Positions 17,619-26,100 of a stretch of 64,000 nt of DNA are shown piece by piece; position 1 is the stretch's first letter; every line of letters begins with the position of its first letter. The position numbers and the translations under genes are program-made. The notes beneath the pieces were generated by a model. The model was not told the origin of the DNA. It searched no databases and was given only the letters and a program-made list of their open reading frames with translations. Location of the stretch: NCBI RefSeq assembly GCF_003387075.1, contig NZ_QUMQ01000001.1, positions 558,001 to 622,000 of the forward strand, written 5' to 3'. Origin of the DNA: Asanoa ferruginea. Its GTDB lineage: Bacteria > Actinomycetota > Actinomycetes > Mycobacteriales > Micromonosporaceae.

Positions 17619-18464
17619 ATGTATACGAAGGCGAAGGTCAAGTCGGCCGACGGCACCCTCATCGGTTACCGGCGTTACGGTGGCGGCGACGGCCTCGGGC
17701 TCGTGCTGCTACACGGCGGGATGAAGGCGGCGCAGCACTTCTCCGTGCTGGCAGAAACCCTCACGGACGATTTCCAGGTGTACGTGCCGGACCGGCGCGG
17801 CAGGGGCATGAGCGGCCCACACGGCGCCGGGTTCAGCGTGGAGCGCGAGGTCGAGGACCTGCGTGCGGTCCTCGCGGAGACCGGCGCGCGGTATGTGTTC
17901 GGGTTGAGCGTCGGCGGCCTCATCACCCTGCGCACCGCTCTTGAGACCTCCACAATGGAGCGCATCGCGCTGTTCGAGCCCCCGTTGTCGGTGAGCGGAT
18001 CCTTCTCGCTGGACTGGTTGCCCCGCTATCGGCGGGAGCTCGCCGGCGGGCGACGCGCCTCCGCCCTGGTCACCTCGATGCGCGGGATGGCCGTCGAACC
18101 GCTCTTCACCAAGACTCCGCGCTACGTACTCACGCCGGCGCTGGCCCTCGGCCTGCACACCCGGCCCCGCGATCCCGACCGGGTCTCCATCGCCGACCTG
18201 GTGCCCACATTGGACTACGACATGCGGACCATCGAGGAGGTGGCGGACACCGCACGGGAGTACGCCGCGATCCGGGCCCGCGTGCTGCTGCTGCGCGGCA
18301 CGCGGAGCCCGGACTACTTCACCGTCGCGCTGGACGCTCTCTCTGCGGCGATCCCGCAGGCCGAACGCCGCACCCTGCCCGGCCTCACCCACGACGGACC
18401 GGAGGACGACGGCCGGCCGCTGGTCGCCGCCCAGGTGTTGCGCGAGTTCTTCACAGCACCGTGA
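17619..18464 (+). CDS. Alpha/beta-fold hydrolase
   Basis: A 281-residue alpha/beta hydrolase: oxyanion region LLHGGMKAAQHFS, DRRGRGMSGPHG, nucleophile elbow GLSVGG, probable acid in the RSPDYF strand, and LTHDGPEDDG carrying the catalytic His. No signal peptide, so it is cytoplasmic. ATG 17619 immediately follows a GGGGG tract. It is divergent from the TetR gene and probably its main target. The substrate is unknown; ester or lactone cleavage is a family-level guess. Confidence 0.88.
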   Translation: MYTKAKVKSADGTLIGYRRYGGGDGLGLVLLHGGMKAAQHFSVLAETLTDDFQVYVPDRRGRGMSGPHGAGFSVEREVEDLRAVLAETGARYVFGLSVGGLITLRTALETSTMERIALFEPPLSVSGSFSLDWLPRYRRELAGGRRASALVTSMRGMAVEPLFTKTPRYVLTPALALGLHTRPRDPDRVSIADLVPTLDYDMRTIEEVADTAREYAAIRARVLLLRGTRSPDYFTVALDALSAAIPQAERRTLPGLTHDGPEDDGRPLVAAQVLREFFTAP

Positions 18465-18480
18465 ACCGGTCGGCCCGGAA

Positions 18481-18526
18481 TCACCGGAATCCGGTGACGA
18501 CCGCTCACCTGGGCGACGACAAACCT
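18481..18526 (+). promoter_or_regulatory. Shared promoter element, copy 1 (upstream of MBL-AKR operon)
   Basis: The palindrome TCACCGG-AAT-CCGGTGA (18481-18497) is followed at offset 20 by CCGCTCACC and at offset 36 by CGACAAACCT; the gene start lies 36 bases further on. The same parts with the same offsets recur at 24307, and the first two also at 20399. This is probably the operator plus core promoter of a small regulon. Confidence 0.75.
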
Positions 18527-18562
18527 GGTCAGGAGCCATCCTGAGACGTAGAGGAGATCGTC

Positions 18563-19531
18563 ATGACCGGGTCCAACACCGCGCCGCCGCTGCCGGACTA
18601 CGCGCCTGTCCCCCGCTCGGCGCTCGGTCCGGCGCTCAACGCGCAGGGCTACTTCGTCGGGCGGGTGGAGCGCAACCTGTTCTGGGTGACCGACGGCACC
18701 TACCAGAGCGCGTTCCTGGCCACCCGCGACGGAATCGTGCTGTTCGACGCACCACCGACCATCGGGCACAACCTGCGCCGGGCGGTCGACGAGATCGCCG
18801 AAACGGAGGGTGTGCCCAACACGGTGACCCATCTCGTCTACTCGCACCATCACGCCGACCACGGCGGCGCGGCGAGCCTGTTCGGCGGCGACGTGGTCCG
18901 CATCGGGCACGCCGAGACCCGGCGGCTGCTGCTGCGCGACAACGACCCGGCCCGGCCGGCCCCCGAGGTCACCTTCGAAGACCAGCACACCCTGCGGGCC
19001 GGCGGCGAGCGCGTCGAGTTGGCCTGGCACGGCCCCAACCACTCGCCCGACAACATCTATATCCACTTCCCGGACCACGACACGCTGATGCTCATCGACG
19101 TGGTCAATGCCGGTTGGGTGCCCATCTACAACCTCAACCTCAGCGAGGACGTGCCCGGCTATCTCGACGCCCCGGCGCGAGCTCTGGCGTACCCCTGGAA
19201 GCATTTCCTCGGTGGGCACCTGGGCCGGCTCGGCACCCGCGACGACCTCACCCTGCACCAGCGCTACATCGACGACATCGTCGAGAGCGCCCGCGAGGCC
19301 CTCGGCTCGGTCGATCCCACGCCCTGGTTCCAGAAGTACGGCGAGAACGCGTGGGCTGCGGTCGCCGGCTATCTCGACGCCGTCACCGCACAGGCCGCCG
19401 CGCCGGTGATCGCCAAATACACCGGAGTGCTGGCGGCCGCCGACGTGCCGGCCTTCACCACCAGCACCACGTTCACCATTCTCCAGTCCATGCGCCTCGA
19501 CCTGGGGGCCGGCTCACAGGTGCACCCGTGA
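18563..19531 (+). CDS. MBL-fold metallo-hydrolase
   Basis: A 322-residue MBL hydrolase with the full metal motif SHHHADHGG (ligands H95, H97, D99, H100), HGPNHSPDNIYIHFP (third His) and LMLIDVVNAGW (bridging Asp). The longer C-terminal helical domain (LHQRYIDDIVESAREAL) resembles alkylsulfatase/quorum-lactonase-like actinobacterial MBL proteins, but the substrate is unknown. ATG 18563 has gaggag seven bases away. The last codons and stop overlap the next gene's GTG. Its 3' end is part of a 47-bp repeat also found at 25135. Confidence 0.87.
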   Translation: MTGSNTAPPLPDYAPVPRSALGPALNAQGYFVGRVERNLFWVTDGTYQSAFLATRDGIVLFDAPPTIGHNLRRAVDEIAETEGVPNTVTHLVYSHHHADHGGAASLFGGDVVRIGHAETRRLLLRDNDPARPAPEVTFEDQHTLRAGGERVELAWHGPNHSPDNIYIHFPDHDTLMLIDVVNAGWVPIYNLNLSEDVPGYLDAPARALAYPWKHFLGGHLGRLGTRDDLTLHQRYIDDIVESAREALGSVDPTPWFQKYGENAWAAVAGYLDAVTAQAAAPVIAKYTGVLAAADVPAFTTSTTFTILQSMRLDLGAGSQVHP

Positions 19532-19533
19532 CC
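19487..19533 (+). repeat. 47-bp repeat, copy A (end of MBL gene / start of AKR gene)
   Basis: Matches 25135-25181 at 44 of 47 positions. Here it encodes the MBL C-terminus SMRLDLGAGSQVHP and the overlapping GTG start of the next gene. The second copy stands alone before a nitroreductase start. Confidence 0.9.
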
Positions 19534-20415
19534 CTCGGTGGGACCTTCGCACTCGGCCCGTGGCGCGTGCACCGGGCCGGGTACGGGGCGATGCAGCTCA
19601 GTGGCGACGGCGCTTTCGGACCGCCGCGCGACCACGACGAGGCGGTCGAGGTGCTGCGGGCGGCCGTCGCGGCAGGCGTGGACCACATCGACACCGCGCA
19701 CTACTACGGCCCCGGCACGGTCAACCAGCTCATCCGCGAGGCGCTGCACCCCTACCCGCCAGGCCTGGCCATCGTCAGCAAGGTGGCCGCCCGCCGCGAC
19801 GGCGATGGCGCGCTGCTCCGATTCGACGACCCCGACCAGTTGCGCCAGGGCATCGAGGACAACCTGGCCACGCTCGGCACGGGCCGGCTGGCCGCGGTGA
19901 ACCTGCGCCTGCTGGACCCGTCCGAGGCACCGGGCGCCCGGTTCGACGCGCAACTGGCCGCACTGGTGCGGGCCCGCGACGAGGGCCTGATCGACGGCGT
20001 GGGCATCAGCAGTGTCTCGCGGGCCCATCTGTTGCGCGCGGTGGACCAGACCGACATCGTCTGCGTGCAGAACCTGTTCAACCTGGCCGACCAGGGGTCC
20101 CGCGACGTGCTCGACGAGTGCGCCGCACGCGACATCGCGTTCGTGCCCTACTGCCCGCTCGGCCTGCCCGGCGAGCAGCGGCACCGACTGCTCACCAACC
20201 CGGTGCTCGCGGCCGTCGCAGCACGGCTCGGCGCCACGCCGGCCCAGGTCGCCCTCGCCTGGCTGCTCGACCTGGCACCCAACATCCTGCTCATCCCGGG
20301 CACCCGAACCCGCAGCCACCTCGCCGAGAACCTCGACGCCACCACGGTGCGACTCGACGACGCCGCCCGCGCCGCCCTGAGCGTCCCGGACGGGAACATC
20401 ACCGGGATCGGGTGA
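19528..20415 (+). CDS. Aldo/keto reductase
   Basis: A 295-residue aldo/keto reductase on a TIM barrel. Catalytic residues are D55 and Y60 (DTAHYYG) and K85 (IVSKVA). The usual active-site His of the tetrad is replaced (LAAVNLRLLDP), as in several bacterial AKRs of the YdbC/pyridoxal-reductase-like group. The GTG start overlaps the MBL stop by four bases (GTGA), giving translational coupling. It probably reduces a small aldehyde or ketone with NADPH. Its final codons run into the shared promoter element of the next gene. Confidence 0.87.
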   Translation: MTLGGTFALGPWRVHRAGYGAMQLSGDGAFGPPRDHDEAVEVLRAAVAAGVDHIDTAHYYGPGTVNQLIREALHPYPPGLAIVSKVAARRDGDGALLRFDDPDQLRQGIEDNLATLGTGRLAAVNLRLLDPSEAPGARFDAQLAALVRARDEGLIDGVGISSVSRAHLLRAVDQTDIVCVQNLFNLADQGSRDVLDECAARDIAFVPYCPLGLPGEQRHRLLTNPVLAAVAARLGATPAQVALAWLLDLAPNILLIPGTRTRSHLAENLDATTVRLDDAARAALSVPDGNITGIG

Positions 20416-20427
20416 CGCCCGCTCACC
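20399..20427 (+). promoter_or_regulatory. Shared promoter element, copy 3 (upstream of esterase gene)
   Basis: TCACCGG-GAT-CGGGTGA (20399-20415) and CCGCTCACC at offset 20 (20419-20427) repeat the arrangement seen at 18481 and 24307. The offset-36 box is degenerate here. The left half overlaps the last codons of the aldo/keto reductase gene, showing that the downstream esterase has its own regulated promoter. Confidence 0.65.
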
Positions 20428-20482
20428 AGGCTGACTGCCAGTCTTTCCAGGTCAGCAGGGCCAGCCGAAGGGGAGATCCGCC

Positions 20483-21379
20483 GTGAGCATCGAGCAGCGC
20501 GAGAAACTTGACGCGATTCTGCGACAGTCGGCCTTTCCCGCCGACAGCACCGTTGACGAGCAACGACGACAGCTTCGTGAGCTGCTGTCGGCATTTCCCC
20601 TTCCCGCCGATGTGACCGTGACCGAGGGGAAGCTGGGCGGCGTCCGGACCGCCGAGATCACCGTTGCCGGGGTCGAGCCCGAGCATGTCGTCCTCTACTT
20701 CCACGCCGGCGTCTACGTGCTCGGCGAAGCGGTCCTCACCGCCGACCTGGCCTCCCAGGTCGGCCGGCGGACGCGCTCGAAGGTCATCTCCGTCGACTAC
20801 CGGCTCGCGCCCGAGCACCCGTTTCCGGCCGCGGTCGACGACGCGTTCGCGGCCTACGAAGCGCTCCTGCGGAACGGCACGGCTCCGTCGGACATCGTCC
20901 TCGCGGGAGAGTCCGCCGGCGGTGGGCTCGCGATCGCCACCCTCATCAACGCCCGCGATCGGGGCTTGCCGTTGCCCGCGGCCGCCTACCTGATGTCGCC
21001 CTATGTCGACCTCACGCTGGCCGGGACGAGCATGCGCACCAAGCAGGACGTCGACCCGCTGCTCAGCCCGACGGGCCTGCGACCCCGGGTCACCGACTAC
21101 ACGGGTGGAACAGCCGCGACCGACCCGCTGATCAGCCCCGTCTTCGCCGACCTGTCCGGCCTGCCGCCCCTGATCATCCAGGCCGGAAGCCACGAGGTGC
21201 TGCTCGACGACGCCGTGCGTCTCGCGGCCCGGGCCGCCGCCGACGATGTCGAGGTCACCCTCGACATCACCCCTGGTGTGCCACATGTCTTCCAGGCCTA
21301 CTACGGAATCCTCGACGAAGGGACCGCCGCGTTGGACCGCGCCGGACAGCGTCTGTCGGCACGTCTGACCGCGGCCTAG
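20483..21379 (+). CDS. HSL-family (type IV) alpha/beta hydrolase / esterase
   Basis: A 298-residue esterase of the hormone-sensitive-lipase group: YRLAPEHPFPAA, nucleophile motif GESAG (S144), a late VPHVFQAYY His region and a DD acid region. The HSL oxyanion motif HGGG is changed to HAGV at residue 74, keeping only the first two elements. ATG-like GTG 20483 has gggaga upstream. The 3' end overlaps the convergent LuxR gene by four bases. It probably hydrolyses short acyl esters in the cytosol. Confidence 0.87.
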   Translation: MSIEQREKLDAILRQSAFPADSTVDEQRRQLRELLSAFPLPADVTVTEGKLGGVRTAEITVAGVEPEHVVLYFHAGVYVLGEAVLTADLASQVGRRTRSKVISVDYRLAPEHPFPAAVDDAFAAYEALLRNGTAPSDIVLAGESAGGGLAIATLINARDRGLPLPAAAYLMSPYVDLTLAGTSMRTKQDVDPLLSPTGLRPRVTDYTGGTAATDPLISPVFADLSGLPPLIIQAGSHEVLLDDAVRLAARAAADDVEVTLDITPGVPHVFQAYYGILDEGTAALDRAGQRLSARLTAA

Positions 21380-23979
21380 GCGAGCAGCCGCAGCTCTCTG
21401 GCGCGCTGCACCGCGGAGCTGCGCCCCTGGGTCCGCAGCTTCGCGTAGATGCTGCGGATGTGGGTGTTGACCGTGTTCACCGAGACCGAGAGCGCGTTGG
21501 CGATCTCCGGCCGGGACAGGTTGGTCGGAAGATAGCGCAGCACCTTCAGCTCGCTCGGGCTCAGCGGCGCGGTCGCCGCGGCCGGCTCCGAAATGGACGA
21601 TCCGCGCACGACGTCGAGAACGGTGGCCAGCAGGGCGGCGTGCGCTGTCTCGTGCCGCGGCAGGGCCTCGAGCACCGCACGCGATCCCGTCATCGCGAAC
21701 GGCAGCACGAGCCGGTCGGCCTCGGACAGGGCGAGCGCGTTCTCGGTGGCTCTGTTGGCGAGGCGTTGTTCGCCGAGTTCGCGGTGGGCCAGCGCCGCCA
21801 GCAGGTGTGCCTCGACGACGGTCATGTAGCCGATGGCCGGAGAGTTGCCGTCGAGCGCGGCGAGCGCCCCGGCCGGGTCGCCCTCCGCCAGGCGGATGAC
21901 CGCGCGGGCGTTGTCGATCTCGGCGGTGCCCGCCAGGTCGTCGTCGAGCGCGGCCAGCGCCGCCCGAGCCTCGGCGAGCTGCCCGAGCCGGGCGTGGGTG
22001 GCCAGTCGCCAGCTCGTGAGTTGCCGCGCCAGCGCGTGCGGCCCCTCCAGCTGTGCTTGCAGGTCTTCGGCCGTGCGGAACTCGGCCAGTGCTCGGTCGT
22101 GCTGTTGGCGGCCGGCGAACAGCATGCCGCTGGCCAGGTGCAGCAGGAGCCCGATGAGCGGCCCGGTGTCGGTTTCCAGGGCGCGGGCGGCACGGCGCAG
22201 CCAGCGATCGGCTTCGTCGAACTCGCCGGTCCAGACGAGCACGCCCGCGAGGTTGAGCAACGCGGGAGAGATGACCGGCTCGGTGCCCCACCCGTGCTGT
22301 TCGGCGAGTGCGATCGCCTCCCGGCAGCGCCGCGCCGTGGTCGCGAACGGCTCGATCTTCGAGGCGAACGCGAGTTCGGCAAGGCACGCGACTTCGAGGT
22401 AGGGCCGTCCGATGCTCCGCGCCAGCTCCGCGCCCTGGCGCAGGTGTCGCTGGCTGTCCTGGTTGCCCAGCGACCACGCTTCGGCGATGCCGAGGTTCAT
22501 CAGCGCCGTCGCGCGCAGGTCGTTGTCGAGTGCGGCGTCGCTGTCGGACCCGGCGGCGGTCGGCGAGGCGAGGAACCTGACCTGATCGACCACGTCGGCG
22601 AAGTTGCCTCGCTTGCGCGCCAGCGACAGTCGCAGCGCCGCGGTCGCGACGTCGAGGCGGTGCCGGCGGTCTGCGCCGATCGCGGCGACCGCGGACTCGG
22701 CCACGGTCAGGTGCGCGGCGGCCTCGTCGAGCCGTCCCCGGGCGAGCTCGTTGGTCGCCCGCGCGAGGGGAAGGTCGGGGTCGTCGGTGGCCACGCCGGG
22801 CGGGAATGCCCGCAGCAGGGCCTCGATCGTCTGGGCCTGCCCGTCGAGGGTCAGGCCGAACGAGTGATCGGCGAGCAGCCGAGCCGCCACGGCCCAGTCG
22901 CCCGCGGCCTGGGTGTGGCGGATCGCCTCGACGGTCTCGCCGTGCTTGCTGAGCCACTGGGCGGCCAGCCGGTGCAGGGCCGGCAGTTGCTCGGGCAGCC
23001 GGCGCCGCAGTTCGAGGCGGAGCAGGTCGGCGAAGAGGTGGTGATAGCGGAACCACGTGCGGGCCGGATCGAGCGACACGACGAACGCGTTGGCGTCTTC
23101 GAGGTCGAGCAGGATGGCTTCGGAGCCGGGGTGACCGGTCAGCAGGTCGCCGAGCTCGCCGTTGACCCGGTCGAGCAGCGAGGTGCGCAGGAGGAGCTGC
23201 TGGATCTCGGCCGGCTGGCCGTCGAGCATCTCGGCGAGCAGATATTCGGCGACGGTCCGGTTGCTGCCGGAGAACTCGTCGACGAACCGTTCGGAGTCTG
23301 GACTGCTGGCCATCGAGATGGCCGCCAGCCGCAGGCCCGCCGCCCAACCTTCGGTGCGCTCGTGCAGTTTCGCGGCCCCGGCCTCCGACAGGGTGATGCC
23401 GGACGCCTCGAGCAACTCGCGGGTCTCGCGTCGCGTGAACCGCAGGTCGGCGTCGCGGATCTCGGCCAGGTCGCCGGCGAGGCGCAGCTTGTGCAGCCGC
23501 AGCGGCAGATCGCGCCGGGTCGCGAGGATCGCGTGCACCTGCGGCGGCAATTCTTCGAGGAGTTGGGCGAGCGCGTCCACCGAGGTCAACTCATGGAGAT
23601 CGTCGATGACCAGGTAGACGCGGTCGGGGAACTCGCCAAGCGCGGCGCGTACCCGATCAACGATCGTGCCCTGGTTGAAGTCGGGCGTCGCGGCCAGTCG
23701 CTCGCTGTCGCCGGACGTGCCGTGGGCATCCCGGATGGCGGTGAGCACGGCGATCCAGAACTGCTGCGCGTCGTGCTGGTCGCGGCGCACCTGGACGACG
23801 GCCAGCCGGCGCGACTGACCCGGCTCGTCGGCCCAGGCCCGCAACAGCGAGGTCTTGCCGCTGCCGGCGGGTGCCGAGATGAGCGTCACCTTGGCGTCGG
23901 CCGCGCTGGTGAGGGATGCGAGCAGATCCGCGCGCTGGATCAGCCGCGGAGCCGCCCGGTGGTTTGCTCGTGAAGACAC
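21376..23979 (-). CDS. MalT/LAL-type LuxR-family ATP-binding transcriptional activator
   Basis: An 867-residue regulator. Walker A APAGSGKTS (36-44) and a Walker B-like VYLVIDDLHEL mark an N-terminal STAND-type ATPase. A long TPR-like helical middle (about 350-780) follows, then a C-terminal LuxR HTH in the last 65 residues (LSPSELKVLRYLPTNLSRPEIANALSVSVNTVNTHI). Such proteins oligomerise on inducer plus ATP binding to activate promoters. The start is GTG 23979. It lies among three units sharing one promoter element (18481, 20399, 24307), which makes it the prime candidate activator. Confidence 0.92.
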   Translation of the reverse strand: MSSRANHRAAPRLIQRADLLASLTSAADAKVTLISAPAGSGKTSLLRAWADEPGQSRRLAVVQVRRDQHDAQQFWIAVLTAIRDAHGTSGDSERLAATPDFNQGTIVDRVRAALGEFPDRVYLVIDDLHELTSVDALAQLLEELPPQVHAILATRRDLPLRLHKLRLAGDLAEIRDADLRFTRRETRELLEASGITLSEAGAAKLHERTEGWAAGLRLAAISMASSPDSERFVDEFSGSNRTVAEYLLAEMLDGQPAEIQQLLLRTSLLDRVNGELGDLLTGHPGSEAILLDLEDANAFVVSLDPARTWFRYHHLFADLLRLELRRRLPEQLPALHRLAAQWLSKHGETVEAIRHTQAAGDWAVAARLLADHSFGLTLDGQAQTIEALLRAFPPGVATDDPDLPLARATNELARGRLDEAAAHLTVAESAVAAIGADRRHRLDVATAALRLSLARKRGNFADVVDQVRFLASPTAAGSDSDAALDNDLRATALMNLGIAEAWSLGNQDSQRHLRQGAELARSIGRPYLEVACLAELAFASKIEPFATTARRCREAIALAEQHGWGTEPVISPALLNLAGVLVWTGEFDEADRWLRRAARALETDTGPLIGLLLHLASGMLFAGRQQHDRALAEFRTAEDLQAQLEGPHALARQLTSWRLATHARLGQLAEARAALAALDDDLAGTAEIDNARAVIRLAEGDPAGALAALDGNSPAIGYMTVVEAHLLAALAHRELGEQRLANRATENALALSEADRLVLPFAMTGSRAVLEALPRHETAHAALLATVLDVVRGSSISEPAAATAPLSPSELKVLRYLPTNLSRPEIANALSVSVNTVNTHIRSIYAKLRTQGRSSAVQRARELRLLA

Positions 23980-24055
23980 GTCTGAACTCGATCCTCAGCG
24001 CGCGAGAAAGCGTCTTCAGCCTACTCCCGGGCGGCCGGGTCGCCAGGTCCTGGCG

Positions 24056-24301
24056 ATGCGCACTCACCTGGTCATGCCGCACGGTCGGGATATGGGCCCC
24101 GCGTCCGCCACCTACCTGATCCGGATCGACGGTCATCTCGGCAGCACGTTGCTGTCCGCGTTCCCGGCGCTGGCGTGGGAGCGGCAGGGCCCGGACACGG
24201 TCCTGACCGGGGTGCTGGACCAATCCGGCCTCTACGGGGTGCTGGCGGAGATCGAAGCCCTCGGCCTCGACCTGCTGGAGGTCCGCCGGCTCGGCCTCTA
24301 G
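24056..24301 (+). CDS. Small conserved hypothetical protein (81 aa)
   Basis: A small alpha/beta protein, divergent from the LuxR gene. The core ATYLIRIDGHLGSTLLSAFPALAWERQGPDTVLTGVLDQSGLYGVLAEIEALGLDLLEVRRL looks like a compact ferredoxin-like fold of a type common in actinomycetes, with no assigned function. ATG 24056 is used here. ATG 24092 is an alternative, and neither has a strong ribosome site. It directly precedes the shared element at 24307. Confidence 0.65.
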   Translation: MRTHLVMPHGRDMGPASATYLIRIDGHLGSTLLSAFPALAWERQGPDTVLTGVLDQSGLYGVLAEIEALGLDLLEVRRLGL

Positions 24302-24306
24302 GCGGA

Positions 24307-24352
24307 TCACCGGATTCCGGTGATGTCCGCTCACCGTCCCGTCGACAAACCT
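24307..24352 (+). promoter_or_regulatory. Shared promoter element, copy 2 (upstream of SDR gene)
   Basis: TCACCGG-ATT-CCGGTGA (24307-24323), CCGCTCACC at offset 20 and CGACAAACCT at offset 36 (24343-24352). All three parts and both offsets are identical to copy 1 at 18481, although the spacer bases differ. Confidence 0.75.
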
Positions 24353-24394
24353 CAAGAGGTCCAGATGGGTACGCGACGCACTACGGAGGCCGTG

Positions 24395-25075
24395 ATGACC
24401 GAACGCGTGACAATCCTGGCCGGCGCGGGCGGCGAGCTCGGCCGCGCGACTGCGGCGAAGCTGGCGGCCGCGGGCCGCACGGTGATCGGCATCGGCCGCG
24501 ACGAAGACGGGCTCAAGCGGCTGCCCGACGGCGTCGCCTTCCGGGTGGCCGATCCCACCGACCCGGCCAGCGCCAGGAACGTCGTCGAGCGGATCGCCAC
24601 CGAGGTCGGGCCGCCCGAGGCGCTGGTCAACACCGTCGGCGCCTACCACCTGGGCGCCGCGCTGGACGCGACGCCGGAAGACCTGCGGCTGATGATCGAC
24701 GTGAACGTCGGCTCCGCCCTGTGGCTGACCCAGGCCGTGACGCCCTACATGCGCGACCAGGGCTCGGGGACGATCGTGCATGTGGCCGCCCGGCCCGGGT
24801 TGGAGCCGACCGCGGGCATGGTCGCCTACGGCGTGAGCAAGGCCGCGCTTGTCCACCTCACCCGGGTCCTCGACCTGGAGCTGCGCCCCCTCGGGATCCG
24901 GGTGAACGCCGTCGCACCCCAGCTCATCGACACCGCGAAGAACCGGCCCAATCTGTCTGCCGACCTGTTGGCGCACGCGGCCTCCCCCGAAGCGGTCGCC
25001 GACGTCATCGCCTACCTCGTCAGCGACGCCGCCACCCTCGTCAGCGGCGCGGTCGTCCCCGCGTACAGCGCCTGA
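24395..25075 (+). CDS. SDR-family oxidoreductase
   Basis: A 226-residue short SDR. AGAGGELGRAT is the cofactor loop, VNTVGAYH the NNAG equivalent, and Y145-GVS-K149 the catalytic pair; the SDR serine is replaced around IVHVAARPG, so activity may be altered. ATG 24395 has ggagg seven bases away and is preferred to ATG 24365 or 24320. It is driven from the shared element 43 bases upstream. The substrate is unknown. Confidence 0.85.
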   Translation: MTERVTILAGAGGELGRATAAKLAAAGRTVIGIGRDEDGLKRLPDGVAFRVADPTDPASARNVVERIATEVGPPEALVNTVGAYHLGAALDATPEDLRLMIDVNVGSALWLTQAVTPYMRDQGSGTIVHVAARPGLEPTAGMVAYGVSKAALVHLTRVLDLELRPLGIRVNAVAPQLIDTAKNRPNLSADLLAHAASPEAVADVIAYLVSDAATLVSGAVVPAYSA

Positions 25076-25134
25076 CCTCATCGTCCGGAAAGGACGGTCA
25101 CGTCATCCACCAACCGCCGTTCATCCTCTTCGAA

Positions 25135-25181
25135 TCCATCCGCCTCGACCTCGGGGCCGGCTCACAGGTGCACCCATGACC
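25135..25181 (+). pseudogene. Repeat copy B: relic of an MBL-gene 3' end
   Basis: 44 of 47 bases match 19487-19533. An open frame through it reads ...FILFESIRLDLGAGSQVHP and stops, paralleling the MBL C-terminus at 19531 (...FTILQSMRLDLGAGSQVHP). No MBL gene precedes it, only the SDR gene. It therefore looks like the surviving tail of a deleted or recombined MBL homologue, and it supplies the context of the next gene's start. Confidence 0.6.
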
Positions 25182-25592
25182 ACCTTCAACGACACCATCA
25201 TCGAGAGCTTCCGGGCCAACGCCGGCGTGCTCGGCGGTCACTGGGAGGGGAAGACCACCCTCCTGCTGCACACGCCGGGCCGCAGGTCGGGCCGGGAGTT
25301 CGTCAATCCGCTCGTCGCGGCGCCCTACGGCGCGTCTTACATCGTGTGCGGCAGCGGTGGCGGCACGCCACAGGACCCGCAGTGGGTGGCCAATCTGGAG
25401 GCCGTCGACGGGCCCGTGACCGTCGAGCTCGGCGCGCACACCGCCGTGGCCGACCATCGGGTGGTCCGCCACGGCCGCGACGACGACTGGGAGCAGCTCT
25501 ATGGGGTGTGGCGCACCTACTGGCCGGACGCCGCAGGCTATGAGAAGCAGACCGACCGGAAGTTCCCGGTCGCGGTGATCACCGTGCGGTGA
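25176..25592 (+). CDS. Ddn-like nitroreductase-family deazaflavin (F420)-dependent oxidoreductase
   Basis: A 138-residue split-barrel protein of the Ddn/FDOR-A family: LLLHTPGRRSGREFVNPLVAAPYGASYIVCGSGGG, then DPQWVANLEA and WEQLYGVWRTYWPDAAGYEKQTDRKFPVAVI, all family landmarks. Members use reduced coenzyme F420 to reduce quinones or nitro compounds. ATG 25176 overlaps the TGA of the relic frame in the 47-bp repeat, the same arrangement as at 19528. The 3' end overlaps the convergent FMN reductase gene by 14 bases. Confidence 0.88.
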   Translation: MTTFNDTIIESFRANAGVLGGHWEGKTTLLLHTPGRRSGREFVNPLVAAPYGASYIVCGSGGGTPQDPQWVANLEAVDGPVTVELGAHTAVADHRVVRHGRDDDWEQLYGVWRTYWPDAAGYEKQTDRKFPVAVITVR

Positions 25593-26100
25593 CTAGCGCC
25601 GCCGCCACCGCGTCGCCGTGGTCGGTGGCCCATTTCGCCGCCGCCTCCGCCGGGTTGGCGGCCTCGGGTTCGAGGATGGCCAGCGGTGGAGCGGAGACGG
25701 TGGCGCCCAGCTCGATGAGCAGGTCGGTCAGGGCCCGGCCCACCGACAGCCGGTGTGCCTCCGACGCGGCGATGGCCACCGGCACCGCGACGACGCCGGC
25801 CAGCTCGCGGTGGCCGAACCGGTCGAGGAAGACCTTGAGCAGGCCCGTGTAGGTGCCCTTGTAGGTCGGCGTGGCCACGACGAGCAGCCTCGCGGCCCGG
25901 ACCAGCGCGAACGGGTCGTCGACCGGCGCCGGTGCGATCGCCGGCGCCGGGCCGAACGTGATCCCGACCAGCTCGCTGAGCTCCAGCTCGCGGTGGTCGT
26001 CGAGCCCGACTCGAACCGCCAGCTCGCCCAGGACGGCGACGGCCAGCGACCGGGTACGCGACCCCGGCCGCGGATTCCCGATCAGCGCCACCGCCGTCAT
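25579..26100 (-). CDS. NADPH-dependent FMN reductase (SsuE-like)
   Basis: A 173-residue flavodoxin-like reductase: GNPRPGSRTRSLA is the FMN-phosphate loop and VVATPTYKGTYTGLLKVFLDRF the central flavin motif of SsuE/MsuE proteins. It would supply reduced FMN to the two flavin monooxygenases of the operon. ATG 26100 overlaps the upstream stop as ATGA. It is the last of eleven tightly packed genes reading from 36668. Confidence 0.87.
   Translation of the reverse strand: MTAVALIGNPRPGSRTRSLAVAVLGELAVRVGLDDHRELELSELVGITFGPAPAIAPAPVDDPFALVRAARLLVVATPTYKGTYTGLLKVFLDRFGHRELAGVVAVPVAIAASEAHRLSVGRALTDLLIELGATVSAPPLAILEPEAANPAEAAAKWATDHGDAVAAALVTAR

Noticed and set aside
20423-23347. A 974-codon minus-strand open frame
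   Set aside because: It is out of frame with the MalT-like regulator on the same strand and crosses the esterase gene; no protein family features.
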